This document shows, piece after piece, positions 48,391 to 59,236 of a stretch of 64,000 nucleotides of DNA. The position numbers and the translations under genes are program-made. How positions within the stretch are numbered: position 1 is the first letter of the stretch; each line of letters starts with the position of its first letter. The DNA is from Lophius americanus. Taxonomy: Eukaryota > Chordata > Actinopteri > Lophiiformes > Lophiidae. Below the pieces are notes generated by a model that saw only the letters and a list, made by a program, of their open reading frames with translations, ran no database searches and was not told the origin of the DNA. The stretch spans positions 744,001-808,000 of the forward strand of contig JBBDHG010000004.1 in the NCBI GenBank assembly GCA_037951165.1. The letters are read 5' to 3'.

Positions 48391-50419
48391 TAATGTGTTG
48401 TTTGATATACAATAAACACTAACTTTTACTATGTAGGTTCTGAACTATTACTATATTATACATGACAATGTACACAGTAAGTAAACAGAAACTGTACTGT
48501 AAAAGGAAGCCTTGTTTCTTTCCTTGTTTTAACATTTTCCTACCATGTCCTTGGTAAATATATTATTACTATTAAGTAAAACATGACAATTACCAAGTAA
48601 GTAAACAGAGACTACATTGCGTGGGTAAGTAATGTTTTATTTGTATGTATTCCAAATAAACTTCAATAACAAATTAACTACAAAAACCTAAATATCCCCT
48701 CCAGACAAATATAGAAATATCATTACTATGTTAAACACTTAAAACAGCATTTAAAGTTCAAACTCTGAACTGTCTTCACAGTGAACCCCAAACATTCACC
48801 AACAACCAGAAGAAAAACTTGTATGAGTGGAGGGGGACTTTAAACTGTTCTTACCAGGTAAATATATAGCGAATATTAAAGCAAAGTACAAAACAATGGT
48901 AGAAAGTGCAGTAGTGTGCACCCTCATTTCCTGAATTTATATTGTATGGGGAGCAGTTCAGATTTTTGAGGAGTGTCACTGTTTCTATGTGGACTAACAA
49001 TAAAGAAGAGAGACTTCTTCAAATGTGGCAACAATACCCCTCAAGTCTTCTTTGAAGGACAGATGGCACCATTCAGGATTGGGTCCACAATAATGATTTT
49101 TCTTACTACTTCTCTTAATAGCAGTGCTACGGTGCTTCTGCAGCCGCTCACTCATCAGCGTCACTTGACTTAACGTGAACAAATGGTCAGGGATAAACTT
49201 ATAGATGCAAGTTTTTCCAATCAAAACACTGCAAGCATTTATGGTGTTGTCATCACCTCATCTAATAGGTTGATCGTGAAAGACCACCTTCGAAGACAAA
49301 AATATTGCGTAACCCTAACCATTGGTTGTTGGTTACTTTAATGACACTGATAGGTGATAAAGGTTTTTCTTATGGTACTGATTAGCGTAACTTCTGGTTT
49401 CTGTATTCTACCTTTTAACATGAAGGATAATGGCTTGGCTATCGGGGCTGGTACTTCAAACAGGTCTCATATCAGGGCATTTGTACGAGAATCATAATAC
49501 ATAATGGAGTATGAGTGGCATTTACTTGTTATGCCGTGTAAACTCTTTAATATTTAGTTGGACATTATGGAGGTTGTTATTTAATGGATTATTTTGGATC
49601 TGTCCTGAGTGCCTATTTAATTTCCTTTTTTGCATGCATAACTGCGAGGCATTCACTTTGTGAACTGCAACGTTTAAAATTGATAGAGTTTTAATTTGCT
49701 ATTTGAAACGCACCAAATACCCTGTGGACCTGCACTATCAACTCTCTCAGTCATTTACTAGGCCTGCACATTCTCTTGTTGACATTTTCTCAGGCTGCCT
49801 GTCACCTCGTCTCTGATTCTATGCCTGTCTCTCCTGTCCGTCTCAGTGGCAGAGATTACTGTCATAATTAAAAGTCTAACATGAAGGGCCAGTCATTTAA
49901 AGCTTTCATTGTTCCTGATGGCAAACGATGGTATAATTCTATGTGGGTTTTTCACCACATCTAGCCCCTGCATTTCTAAAAAAAAAAAACAGCCGCAATC
50001 AACCAAAATGAGCTGGGGTTCCTATAATTTCCTCACCCAAAAAATTAAAAAAAACTTTACAAAAATAATTTCTTTGAGGCATTTATTATTTTATATCTTA
50101 ATTTACCATGAAATAACAAATCGTTATCAAGCATGTCTTTAAACAATCTGGAAAAAAGCCAACTTATAAAATTATTTCACGGTGAAGTGTTTTTTCATTA
50201 AAACATTTAATTTGATTAGCTAATCCTTTTGGTAAAACATCTTTTTAGAAAATTGGACTCTAATTAGACTTTTTTGGTCTCATCAAGTTCCATAATTCCG
50301 ATAATAATTAAATATATTGAATATAATTAAACCATAATTAAAAGTTTGTTAAGTTCTCACATGCTTTAATACACCAAATAAGACCTACTAATCGAGTAGG
50401 ACTTTCTCAATAGCACGGT
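48391..50419. other. Non-coding stretch with scattered array words
   Basis: Isolated words of the preceding array continue to about 48870. Opposite-strand frames at 48973-49224 overlap and show no motif. Nothing recognised between 49250 and 50400. Confidence 0.45.
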
Positions 50420-50560
50420 TAATGTCTCCCCATCAGCATCCCCTTTAAGCATGTGGTGCTCCCCAGGGCATGGTCCTTGGACCCGTACTTTTTATCACAT
50501 GCTGCAACTGGGTCATATTCTAAACCGGTTCAGTCAAGTGGCACACATTTTTCAATAAGT
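50420..50560 (+). pseudogene. CR1/L2-type LINE reverse-transcriptase fragment
   Basis: The + strand reads VSPSASPLS, then CGAPQGMVLGPVLFI and, after a shift, MLQLGHIL. This fits the L2-type block 'CGVPQGSVLGPILFSIYMLPLGHIL' that lies before the catalytic Asp pair. Frameshifts interrupt it and flanking RT parts are not recognised. Confidence 0.65.
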
Positions 50561-50794
50561 CAAAACCTGAAATCTAGGTTCTAGGTGCACCCGGACTATT
50601 TCTGGAGCTGCAATTCTGAAAATGCTACTGAAAATGACAAGTTCACTCAAACTACTAATTATTTTGAGGAAAAACAATTCAGAATTTGATAGTAGAATTA
50701 TTGTGTCCATGACCTTGTCCTTTCTTTTCCTTTCACATTTCAAGGAAAGGGAAGAGGGTCGGATGCAAGATGAAGAGGTTTTTAAGAGCAATAG

Positions 50795-50900
50795 AGATGT
50801 CACAACTAATCAATTAGTTGAACAGAATATTATTAATCAGCAGATATTTTACTAGTTAATAAATCACGTCAGTTATTTTGAGTCAAAGATTGTCTTCGCT
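50795..50900. repeat. Dispersed repeat with AACTAATCAATTAGTT core
   Basis: AGATGTCACAACTAATCAAT, TAGTTGAACAGAATATTATT, AATCAGCAGATATTTTACTA and CAGTTATTTTGAGTCAAAGA resemble a common fish repeat built of 'actaatcgattagt' words, probably a non-autonomous DNA transposon. The core has 7-base inverted arms around CA. Ends not determined. Confidence 0.4.
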
Positions 50901-51196
50901 CTTTTATGGCCTTTTTTTTAATGCAATTTATGATTGTTAATGCAAAATAATTAAATAATGTGCTGTTTGTTAGAAATAAATCGCAATTGAAAGATTTTGG
51001 TACATTTTTCTAACTTGGAAAAGTCATTAGTGCCATGTGACTGATCAATCACTCTCACCGTCTCAGCTAAGTCAGAGCTCATAATCAATTTGATTATGGG
51101 GTGGTGACTTTCCTACTCAACTCACTTTTAATACGTGTATGATCAATTTGATGGGACATTGCTGCCCCACTTGTCAAAGATTATTTTTTATAAAGG

Positions 51197-51572
51197 TTGG
51201 ACAACACTTTTTATTTCTTTTATATTACGTCAACCTATATAACCTCATTATTATCATGTTATTACAATATTAATATCCCCATATTACCACTTTGAATCCA
51301 AATATTGCACTGATGTGACCATGTTATTGTTAGCAAAGTATTACTATACTATTACCAAATAGTTTTACTTCCTTTCCATCTTAAAATTGGTTTACTCAAC
51401 ATTGCCATGTTATATAAATTCCAGGGAAATATTACCCATATATACCCAATATTATTACCATGCTATAACTTAGTTGTTACTTTGGTAATCACATGTTATT
51501 ACATAATTATTACCTCTTTATTACCCCGCTGTTACCATCCTATTAACTTGTTGTAATGTAAAGTGCTACCAA
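51197..51572. mobile_element. MITE-like element full of TTATTACC words
   Basis: The left end TTGGACAACACTTTT and the reverse complement of the right end, TTGGTAGCACTTTACATT, form short imperfect inverted repeats. Between them the sequence is a degenerate tandem of words such as CATGTTATTAC, CTATTACC and TTATTACC. There is no open frame. This fits a short non-autonomous DNA element with internal repeats. Confidence 0.5.
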
Positions 51573-51898
51573 TAATTGAAATATTCCTGAAAAGCTTTAA
51601 TACAAATTAAAGTTTTGTCTTAAAATACTCCAGTCTTAATAAACACAGGCACCATAACATCAGTAACAAAGTGTGGTAGGTCAGAATTAATTTCCTGCCC
51701 TGCAAAGAAAAGAAAAGCATCACTTTCATTTGTCCCGAATGCAATAAATTAATTCAGTGTACAATGCCATAGACTTAGTTTTCTATTTTTTTTTTGAGTA
51801 CTGACAGTTGGAATAGATCTGGATAGATAAGTCAATCTAAGTTATAACTGTTGTTTAGTTAAGATGAACCGCTTTTATTACGGAAAATATTATATTCC

Positions 51899-51982
51899 TC
51901 GTCTTCTTTACTCCATTCCCTTTGGGGTTCGCAACAGCGGATCATCTTTTTCTATCTTTCCCTGTCTTCTGCATCTTCATGT
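51899..51982 (-). mobile_element. DANA-like SINE 3' end
   Basis: The + strand reads TCGTCTTCTTTACTCCATTC, TTTGGGGTTCGCAACAGCGG, ATCATCTTTTTCTATCTTTC and CCTGTCTTCTGCATC. This is the reverse complement of the 'cgctgtggcgacccc...aagccgaaa' end of DANA-type SINEs in diverged form. Confidence 0.5.
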
Positions 51983-52342
51983 AAAATATTATGCATGAAT
52001 TTAAGAATGAATGCAGAGTATGAGGTGCTCTCAGTGTTAAAGTCAATTCGATGGAAATACATCACATTTGAACAAACATTTGAAAAAAACAAAACAAAAA
52101 AAACTTTTCCGTAAAAAAAGATTCCGTAGTTTTTGTAAGGATTTGATTGTTTTTTTTAAACTTCCTAAATTATTGTCTTCAATCTTTCTCTTATCTTATT
52201 TTGCAACATTTTCTCTGAATAACCACGTTTGTTAACGTTATGATTATTTTAGACAAAAGCCTCCTAATATTGTTCAATAAATATAAATATAATATAAATG
52301 TTGCACGATATTATCATTTTGCATCAAATTCCGCATTTCAGG

Positions 52343-52888
52343 TTAAATTGACAATTGCTTTATCATATGTGATATTTGTGAAATATCAATAACTGTAAAA
52401 AATAAATAGGAAACAACGTATCTCACAAAGTTATCTTGGTTTGAAATGGATTGATGGAATTCCCTCCACTGGTCTATGTGTTTCTTCACTGTCCAACGGG
52501 CACAGCAATTTAAAGTTCTGTTGCCCTTTGTCATCCTTTCTTTTCCACTTAGTGGTGTGAGACACAAAATAGAATAAAAAAACTTTTCCTGTTCAAAAAC
52601 CCTGTGGGACCCTCTAATGAAAGCTCTTTGATGGCACAGTAAACCGCTTTTATGTTCTTGCTGAAAAGGATGGTCATTTTTCACTTGTGTACAGGGGGCA
52701 AAGGCAAGTTTTGGCATGGCAAGTGATGAATGGTTAGTGAGAGCAAATTCATCTGCTGCTTCAACACAACGGAAATGGGATTGTCCACTAATGAAAAAAA
52801 TGCACAGTGACAAGCCTAATTCACACACAAGACCCAAACAGTGTGAAAGTGTGTGTGCTCTCCACGCTCCAACCTTGTGTTTCTGCAT
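52343..52888 (-). other. Open reading frame of 181 codons, unrecognised
   Basis: The frame starts MQKHKVGAWRAH and ends ISHMIKQLSI. A moderately hydrophobic segment lies near residues 17-34 (LGLVCELGLSLCIFFISG) and ten or so cysteines are spread through it. I recognise no domain or repeat protein. It is the second longest open frame here after the LINE remnant and lies where no transposon was identified. No splice sites, promoter or related copy support it. It could be a chance frame, a degraded element or a single-exon gene. Confidence 0.15.
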
Positions 52889-52985
52889 CCAAAGAAAGAT
52901 TTGAATCTTTATCTCTGTTTCAGTTTGTCATACTCTCTCTCTCCCTGCATCTCTCTCCCCTCCTCTCTAGAATGCACTTGTGGCT

Positions 52986-54867
52986 GTGAGTCATCCCGCT
53001 TAAATATCAGCTATCTATCATCTGAGATATTTGATACATTTTCAGTTCAATAAACCTCTATAAATGATGTAGTGCCTTGGACAGCTTTTTTTGAGTATTA
53101 TGCTGAGGTTCAGGAATGCAGACCATAATATACATTAACATATACAGTATATTTTGTTTGATTTATCTGCTCAATAATATATAAGTATAAATCACATTGT
53201 AAGCAGTTTCAAAGCTGACACAAATACTTTCTAGATGCTAGCTTTCTGGAGGGCTGTAAGATTTAACTCCTTCACTTCAAAATTTGTTTTGCTGCTGTGT
53301 TTTTGGATGAATGTTTGACCTTCACTTTGGAGAACAATGTGTATGCAGCAAAAAATGAATGTCTACACATAATGATAATCGTCCTCCTTCATCCATGGTG
53401 AGAAACTTAGATGCCTTGTGAGCTCTGCCAGGTTAAACATGGGGCCTGTTTTTCCTTGTAGGCTAGGTAAGCCAGCATTGCAGGGCATTAGATATTATTC
53501 AATTCTTTGTGCGAAAATAGTGACTTTGACGAGCTGCAGTCATACATGTGATGTTCTGGACAAATTCAAGGAGCATTTTTTACGTAATTTGTTACATCCA
53601 ACCGGCTGATTCTCTCAACACTTCAGAGGCCATAAGAAGGAGATTCTGGTGGTAGTGGAGGTTTCAGTCTGACAGTTAAATAAAACCATAATCTCACTTG
53701 CAACAAGAGAAAAGTTTCTCTAAATTCACTTTAAATGACATTGAAACATGGACATAAAGGCATTTTATATTATCTAATGTCACTTTGTAACTAAATTATG
53801 TCCAACTTATTAATTATTTAAGTATAAAGTTAAACTTGAAAAATGCCAGTCAGGTGAGGTGATTAGCACTCACCATATATTTTCCCCCAAATTGGTAGAT
53901 TTTCTATGTAGCCATCAAATCTCTGGAGGACACCCGCTGTGGCTGTTGGTAAGTGTTTGTACATGACAGTTTTGACCTTGTTTAGGTGTTATTTACACAT
54001 GTGCTAGCTCTGGCTTCTGCTCTCTTCTGCGCTTCTGTGTGAGTTTGACACACACACAGATACTGTTTTCATTGTAAACTTTGATATCTGCATTGCTTCT
54101 TCCAGCCAGGATTCTGGGCACTTACAGGAACACCATGCATTCAATGGCATTTCGTAAAATATTTATTACTATTATTATCTATTATGTATATCTTGCAATT
54201 TTATTTTTTTTTATGTTGAATTGGATGTGCATATATCCAGCTGTCATCTAACTTTCCCTTTGGCCAGTTAAACAAACATGTATTTATTTTTTATTTAGAA
54301 TTAAATAAATGGTTTGAAACCGCAAATATTTAAGTCCATTAGAAGGAGTTCATGGAGTGAATACATCCGCCACGTCCAATCTAATGAAATCAAACCCTAA
54401 TCTATTTTCTAAAAAGTAATGTGTACTGTCAGTTCTTTTAAGGTAAGAGAAAAAAAAAAGCACGCACCTCTTTATCTGGATCTATTCCAAAATGTAATGG
54501 TACCATCCTTGGCTCATGTTCGATTCTCTCACCAAGTTTCAGAAAAAGCTGTAGCTGATCCGTGACTGATAAAAACGGTGCCTTGTTTCACAAAGGCATT
54601 GACAAGAAGTCACATCTCTCTCTTTTTATCCATGTCATCTCCAAAATTTGAATGGCACAAGTCCCACTCTTCCACCCACTTCCATGGTAATCTGTCAAGT
54701 AATGTAGGTGTAATTGAAAAAAATGTTTCCAAAAAAAGAAAACCCACCTCTACCAAATTGAAGCAAAATCCGTAGGGGGTTCTTTTTGTTGTAAAAAGGC
54801 AGACCGACAGCCCAACTCCAGTGAAGCGTTTCCTCCTTGACAGAGTTAATAATGAATTCACAACAGT
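52986..54867. other. Non-coding stretch, nothing recognised
   Basis: CT-rich words just before it (about 52930-52970). Opposite-strand frames at 54578-54861 overlap and have no motif. Confidence 0.5.
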
Positions 54868-55000
54868 TTCCAGGTCAGCGCAAGATATAGCTGAAGCCTA
54901 TCCCAGCTTGAAAATGAGTAAGGGGCGGGGGTACCCCCCGGACAAGTTGCAGTTCATCACAGGGCCGACACAGAGACAACCTTTCAAACTCAAATTCTCT
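54868..55000 (-). mobile_element. DANA/mermaid-like SINE fragment
   Basis: In reverse orientation: CCAGGTCAGCGCAAGATATA, GCTGAAGCCTATCCCAGCTT, GGGGCGGGGGTACCCCCCGG, ACAAGTTGCAGTTCATCACA and GGGCCGACACAGAGACAACC. These are the middle and 3' blocks of the SINE seen at 14486 and 63636. The tRNA-like head is missing. Confidence 0.72.
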
Positions 55001-56321
55001 CCTTGAAGCAAGTTTCACCTAGATCACATGACTTTCACAACATCTCTGTATGAATTATAAGAATTCATGGCAAAAAAAAATTATTATCATAGTAGTTCGG
55101 TAGGAACATTACACTTCCATCAATAATCCAAACCTCCGTCTTTATTAAACATTCTTTATAACACTTACTGCTGGGGTTCGGTTTGGCTCACCCCAGGTTG
55201 GAGGAATGGAAATTTATTATAAACATTCATTTAGCCTTTTTTTTTTGTCTCTTATATTTTGCAAACACAGCATTTTTTGGTGGCTGCTGGGCTGGAGCAT
55301 ACACTCCAGAAATATAATCATTTATATGTAAAACTATTCATCTACGTTGCTTTCACAATTACATGGCCATCTGAGGAAGGAATGGGCTCATCTGTAACTT
55401 TTGTATTCTCTCAGCAGGAGATCATACAACAGTTATAAATAGTCCCTGGGAGAATTACTGTACAGTATCACTTTGTAAATCCATATTGTTAAGCATTTCT
55501 GAATGCATTTACCCCACACGCTTACAAAATCCAAAATGTGCAGAGGATACGTTAAAGGATTTAGTAAAGGGAGTGAAATTTGGACTTTTGGTGACCAGTA
55601 ACGACACATCAAGTGAATGCTGATTGGTGTCTACTGGATGTTTGGATAAGCAATGCCAAAAATTGCATAAGGATGTTTATACGGTCATTTATTCTTCCTC
55701 TAGCACTTAGGGTGTCAAATATGACGATGTAATATATCTTCCAAAAATGATCTTTTTATGTATAAACAGTCTACATTTGCATGTTGACTCCCCTCATGAA
55801 GAGGACAAACAAGATGATTATTTTTCCCACAATGTTTGAAGAACTTACACCAGAGCCATGTTTCTTTGTTTATTCAATCAGCCGCCTTTGCTGGAGGAAA
55901 CCCAAGTGAAAATTGCTTAATTTTCTGAATATTCAATTCCTCTGAGCTGAAAATAGCCCGGCCAGTAAAGCACATCATTTTATCTCTCAGAGTGAGTGAA
56001 ACACCCTCAAGAGCAAACAGGTCTTGGATTTTTATTGGTGTGTGTTTGAGTTTGGCACAAAAGAAAATCCTCTGCAGCACACCACAGGGGGAAAGAAAAT
56101 GAGCACATTTTCCTTTATATATTGAAAGAATAGCCTCAATATGTTCCTGTTTTTCTCTGAAGGGAAAGGTTCTGCCTCTGTCAGCTTGTGTGTTCTCATG
56201 CTTTTGTCTGATTAGGGCTGCACGGTGTGTGTCTGAAGTGCCAAAATGCCAAACAGGTCCACATTGTTGCTCTTTAATTTTTAAGGGAGACATTTGAGTC
56301 TCTTGCTATCCATGCATATGG
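55001..56321. other. Non-coding stretch with one 139-codon frame
   Basis: The minus frame 55874-56293 (MSPLKIKEQQCG to PPAKAAD) has mixed composition and no domain. The sequence around 55890-56100 has the even composition often seen in conserved non-coding DNA, but this cannot be tested here. No repeat recognised. Confidence 0.4.
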
Positions 56322-56640
56322 ATCAGCCATAACATTATAACCTTTTACAGGTTAATTCACAATTGCACTGATTAACTTGTTGAACAATGGCAGCTGTTGG
56401 TGGGTGGAATTTCTTGATGAATATTTTGTCTCCTCAAAGTTAATTTGTTGTGTTTGAACCAGGAAAATGGGAAAGGGTAAGGTTCTGAGAATCTTTGACA
56501 ATGGCCATATTGTGTTGGCTGGATGACTGCTCCAGAGAATTAACAAAACGTCAGGACTTTTTAGGTTTGCAACGATTGATTAACACTTACCAAAGGGTTC
56601 TAAGGAACCAGAACTGGTGAACTAGTGATCTGCATCATCT
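56322..56640 (+). mobile_element. Tc1/mariner element, 5' fragment, copy C
   Basis: It starts with the inverted-repeat end ATCAGCCATAACATTATAAC, followed by the same leader as copies A and B (GGTGGGTGGAATTTCTTGAT, GTGTTTGAACCAGGAAAATG). The transposase start is MGKGKVLRIFDNGHIVLAG (ATG at 56467), then a stop, RINKTSGL and, shifted, KGSKEPELVN. Sequence resemblance fades at about 56640 and no right end is visible, so the copy is truncated rather than internally deleted. Confidence 0.82.
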
Positions 56641-57488
56641 CAATGATACCCTAATTGTCAATTACATTTTTAAAGTGGGGACACAGTGTTACCTTTGACT
56701 GTCTATACATACTTAACAGGGAATAGTATATCCACAGCTATTTAAAATTTCCCATGCAATGTGTACAAGCCTTACAATTGTATTAAATCATATTTCATAA
56801 CCCTTATTTTTATAATTTAGAGGTCATTTAGGTAGGTGCTTTCAATGTCATTTTGCAAATTTCATTCGTTTTAGGTCTCCATAAAGGTGCATCTCATCCA
56901 TGGTCTCGTAAATTTTTTACTTTTACATTTTATAGGCATATTTGAACCTACTATATTTTAGTTTATGACCTTGGAAACAAATATTATAGTTATCTTAGTT
57001 ATCCTCAAAAGTATGTTAAGAAATATGAGATGGAAGACTTAAAGATGTCTTGGGCGTGTTTTCCTACCTGTGGTCTCATCTAAGTTTTTGTTGCCGTATG
57101 TCAGCATGTTGCACTTCTTCTGCAGAGAATGAGAGAAAAACAACCATATGCGGGGTCACTGTAATGCTTATTCAATCGCTCCCCTCTCCTGGGCAGGTGC
57201 TCATTAAGGAAACTGGCAACAGGAGAAAAAATTGCTCACAAAACAAGTAACACACAGACACAAACCCTGACACACTCCTATGTGTTGAATTGTTTGAAAG
57301 AACATTGAGTAGTGTAAGATTTAATGGTCCTTAATGACCAATCTATGTGTGCAGATTGATTGTGGATCCATCAACCACAAGCACATCTAATCTGAAAATT
57401 ATACCTAATTTTAGGAGCTAATTTCCATCTATGTATTCATCGCCACAACTTGCTGTCTAATAGAATGCATTGTCACGTCATGTTGGAC
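56641..57488. other. AT-rich non-coding stretch, nothing recognised
   Basis: No element or exon recognised. Confidence 0.5.
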
Positions 57489-57528
57489 AATCACACACAC
57501 ACACACACACTCTCACACACATACACAT
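57489..57528. repeat. Short (CA)n microsatellite
   Basis: CACACACACACACACACACA followed by an interrupted continuation. Confidence 0.9.
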
Positions 57529-57904
57529 TGTTTTTTTATGATCAAGCAGCAAAGGATTAGGACACACACAGCAGATATGAGTACCTGACTGCACACACTC
57601 CATGCTGTATTAAATCTTTATTTGTGGGCTTGAGCCACAGTCTGTTCAGACTTCAAAAGTAAAACAGGCAAACAGTGCATGCATGCACCAGAGAGCATTT
57701 AATCAGCCATTTATTTTTTAAGTCGAGAGCCATAAGCTCTCATCTTCCTCACCCATTTCATTTTTTTTCTCTTTCATTTCATTTACATAACTCACTTCTT
57801 GTCCTCAAAGGAATGAATGATTACGTCTTGCCTTTCTCTTTGCATTTTTTGAAAAAAAGCTCCCTGAAGTGAGTAAAATATGAACTTCTAGATTAAAATG
57901 ATTT

Positions 57905-58470
57905 TAGAGGAAAAGACCCCCTAGTGTCAGAAATATATAACTGGCCTATCCCAAAATCAATGCAGTTCCTCCTTGCACTAAATTGTAATAAAGTTGTAAA
58001 CATTTTGAAATCGATCAATTAAATATTTTGAGGTAAAAAGCAAAAAAGCTCCTCATAGTGTGTAAAATGTGAACTTTTATGGGTAAATATTATGTACACG
58101 ATATATCTCCTTGAGCCGATTAATATGCACTGAGTTTGGAGTAAATCAGACCAACGTTTGGGAAGTTATATCCTAAAAACTGTATTTTAAAAAAAGAATC
58201 TCCCCCTGTTGAGCAAAATATTAACTATTAAAATAAAATAAAAAGTATATAACACGGATCTCCTTGAGCTGATTCATATGCACCAAAGTGGACTAAATTA
58301 GACCACTGGTGGAGAAATTATGGCCAAAAAAACTGAGATAAAGCTAGCCTTAGTGTCGGAAACATACAAACTCACCTCTAACATTCACATTCAGGCTTAC
58401 CTGGGTATAGCATTTGAAATTGATCCACACAATAGTTTTTGAGTTATCGCATTAAAATAAAGGTTCTTCG
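57905..58470 (+). repeat. Tandem block of two unit types, related to 38341-38670
   Basis: Type A units at about 58104 and 58258 share ATCTCCTTGAGC, GATTNATATGCAC, GACTAAAT or GAGTAAAT, AGACCA and a closing 'ttatg/ata.cc.aaaaact' (spacing about 154 bases). Type C units at about 57908 and 58340 share CTAGTGTC or TTAGTGTC, GGAAA/AGAAA, 'ttttgaaatcgatc' or 'tttgaaattgatcc' and 'attttgag/tttttgag'. The order here is C, A, A, C. Both types recur at 38341-38670. No frame or known element is visible. Confidence 0.55.
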
Positions 58471-59060
58471 GCAGCGATGACAATTTCATATTCTCGTCGA
58501 CTTTTAGGGGATATAAATATCCTATTTAGAACAAATACCAAATGAATGTGAGCAAATAAGTCAGAGCCATTGGCTGAGGCTACATGGCAACAGCTCTAAC
58601 GGTTAACTTTGGTTGCATTTCGGCCTTTTTGTTTGCACAACAACAGAATTTCGAGGCCTGATAACATAAACTTTTGACAACAGGTACCAGCGTAATCTTG
58701 TGTAAACGCCCCTGTTTCCATCTCTATGTAAAATATAAAACTCGGCTCTTTTGAAAACACTGCAGTACAGCCCCACTTCGAATTTAAAAAAAAATGTACC
58801 TTAACATTTTGTTTGTACTGCATTTTGTTTGTACTGAGCTGATTAAGTGTGTACAGTAGGGAACCCTAAAGTCAATAATCCAATCCATAGTGCAGGACTA
58901 CATAGCGAACCGATATATTAGAACTAATGTAAAATTATTAATTGATTCCTCAAGACACCCTTATGTATGGTGCCAGATGTTGCTTGTTGTGATGCAGGGG
59001 GGTTCATTGGGATAAGGCAAACAGAGTTTGTACGTGTAACTGGTAGGTCATTTTCGGTAA
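58471..59060. other. Non-coding stretch, possible outer part of the 28S fragment
   Basis: Nothing recognised to about 59000. From 59005 (CATTGGGATAAGGCAAACAG) to 59060 the sequence may continue the 28S rRNA match upstream, but variable rRNA regions are hard to judge by eye. Confidence 0.4.
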
Positions 59061-59212
59061 AGGACAGACCGGAGTGGACTGTCCTCAGTGGGCCCTGATT
59101 GCGACACATCGCCAGGGCGGGGACTGGCCCACGTCAATGACGACAGGGGACTCCTGGCAACCCACCAAACCTGTCTTGAAACACATACCAAGGAGTATGA
59201 CGTGCACAAGGA
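59061..59212 (+). pseudogene. 28S rRNA fragment
   Basis: GTCTTGAAACACATACCAAG followed by GAGTATGACGTGC closely matches the universal large-subunit rRNA segment 'cccgtcttgaaacacggaccaaggagtct'. Upstream, GACCGGAGTGGACTGTCCTC, GCCAGGGCGGGGACTGGCCC and GGCAACCCACCAAACC fit the preceding variable D2 region of fish 28S. GC is clearly higher than in the flanks. The copy ends about 25 bases before a Tc1/mariner element. It is a dispersed, diverged fragment, not part of an rDNA unit. Overlapping open frames are meaningless. Confidence 0.72.
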
Positions 59213-59236
59213 TCTGGCTCAAAATATGGTATTATA

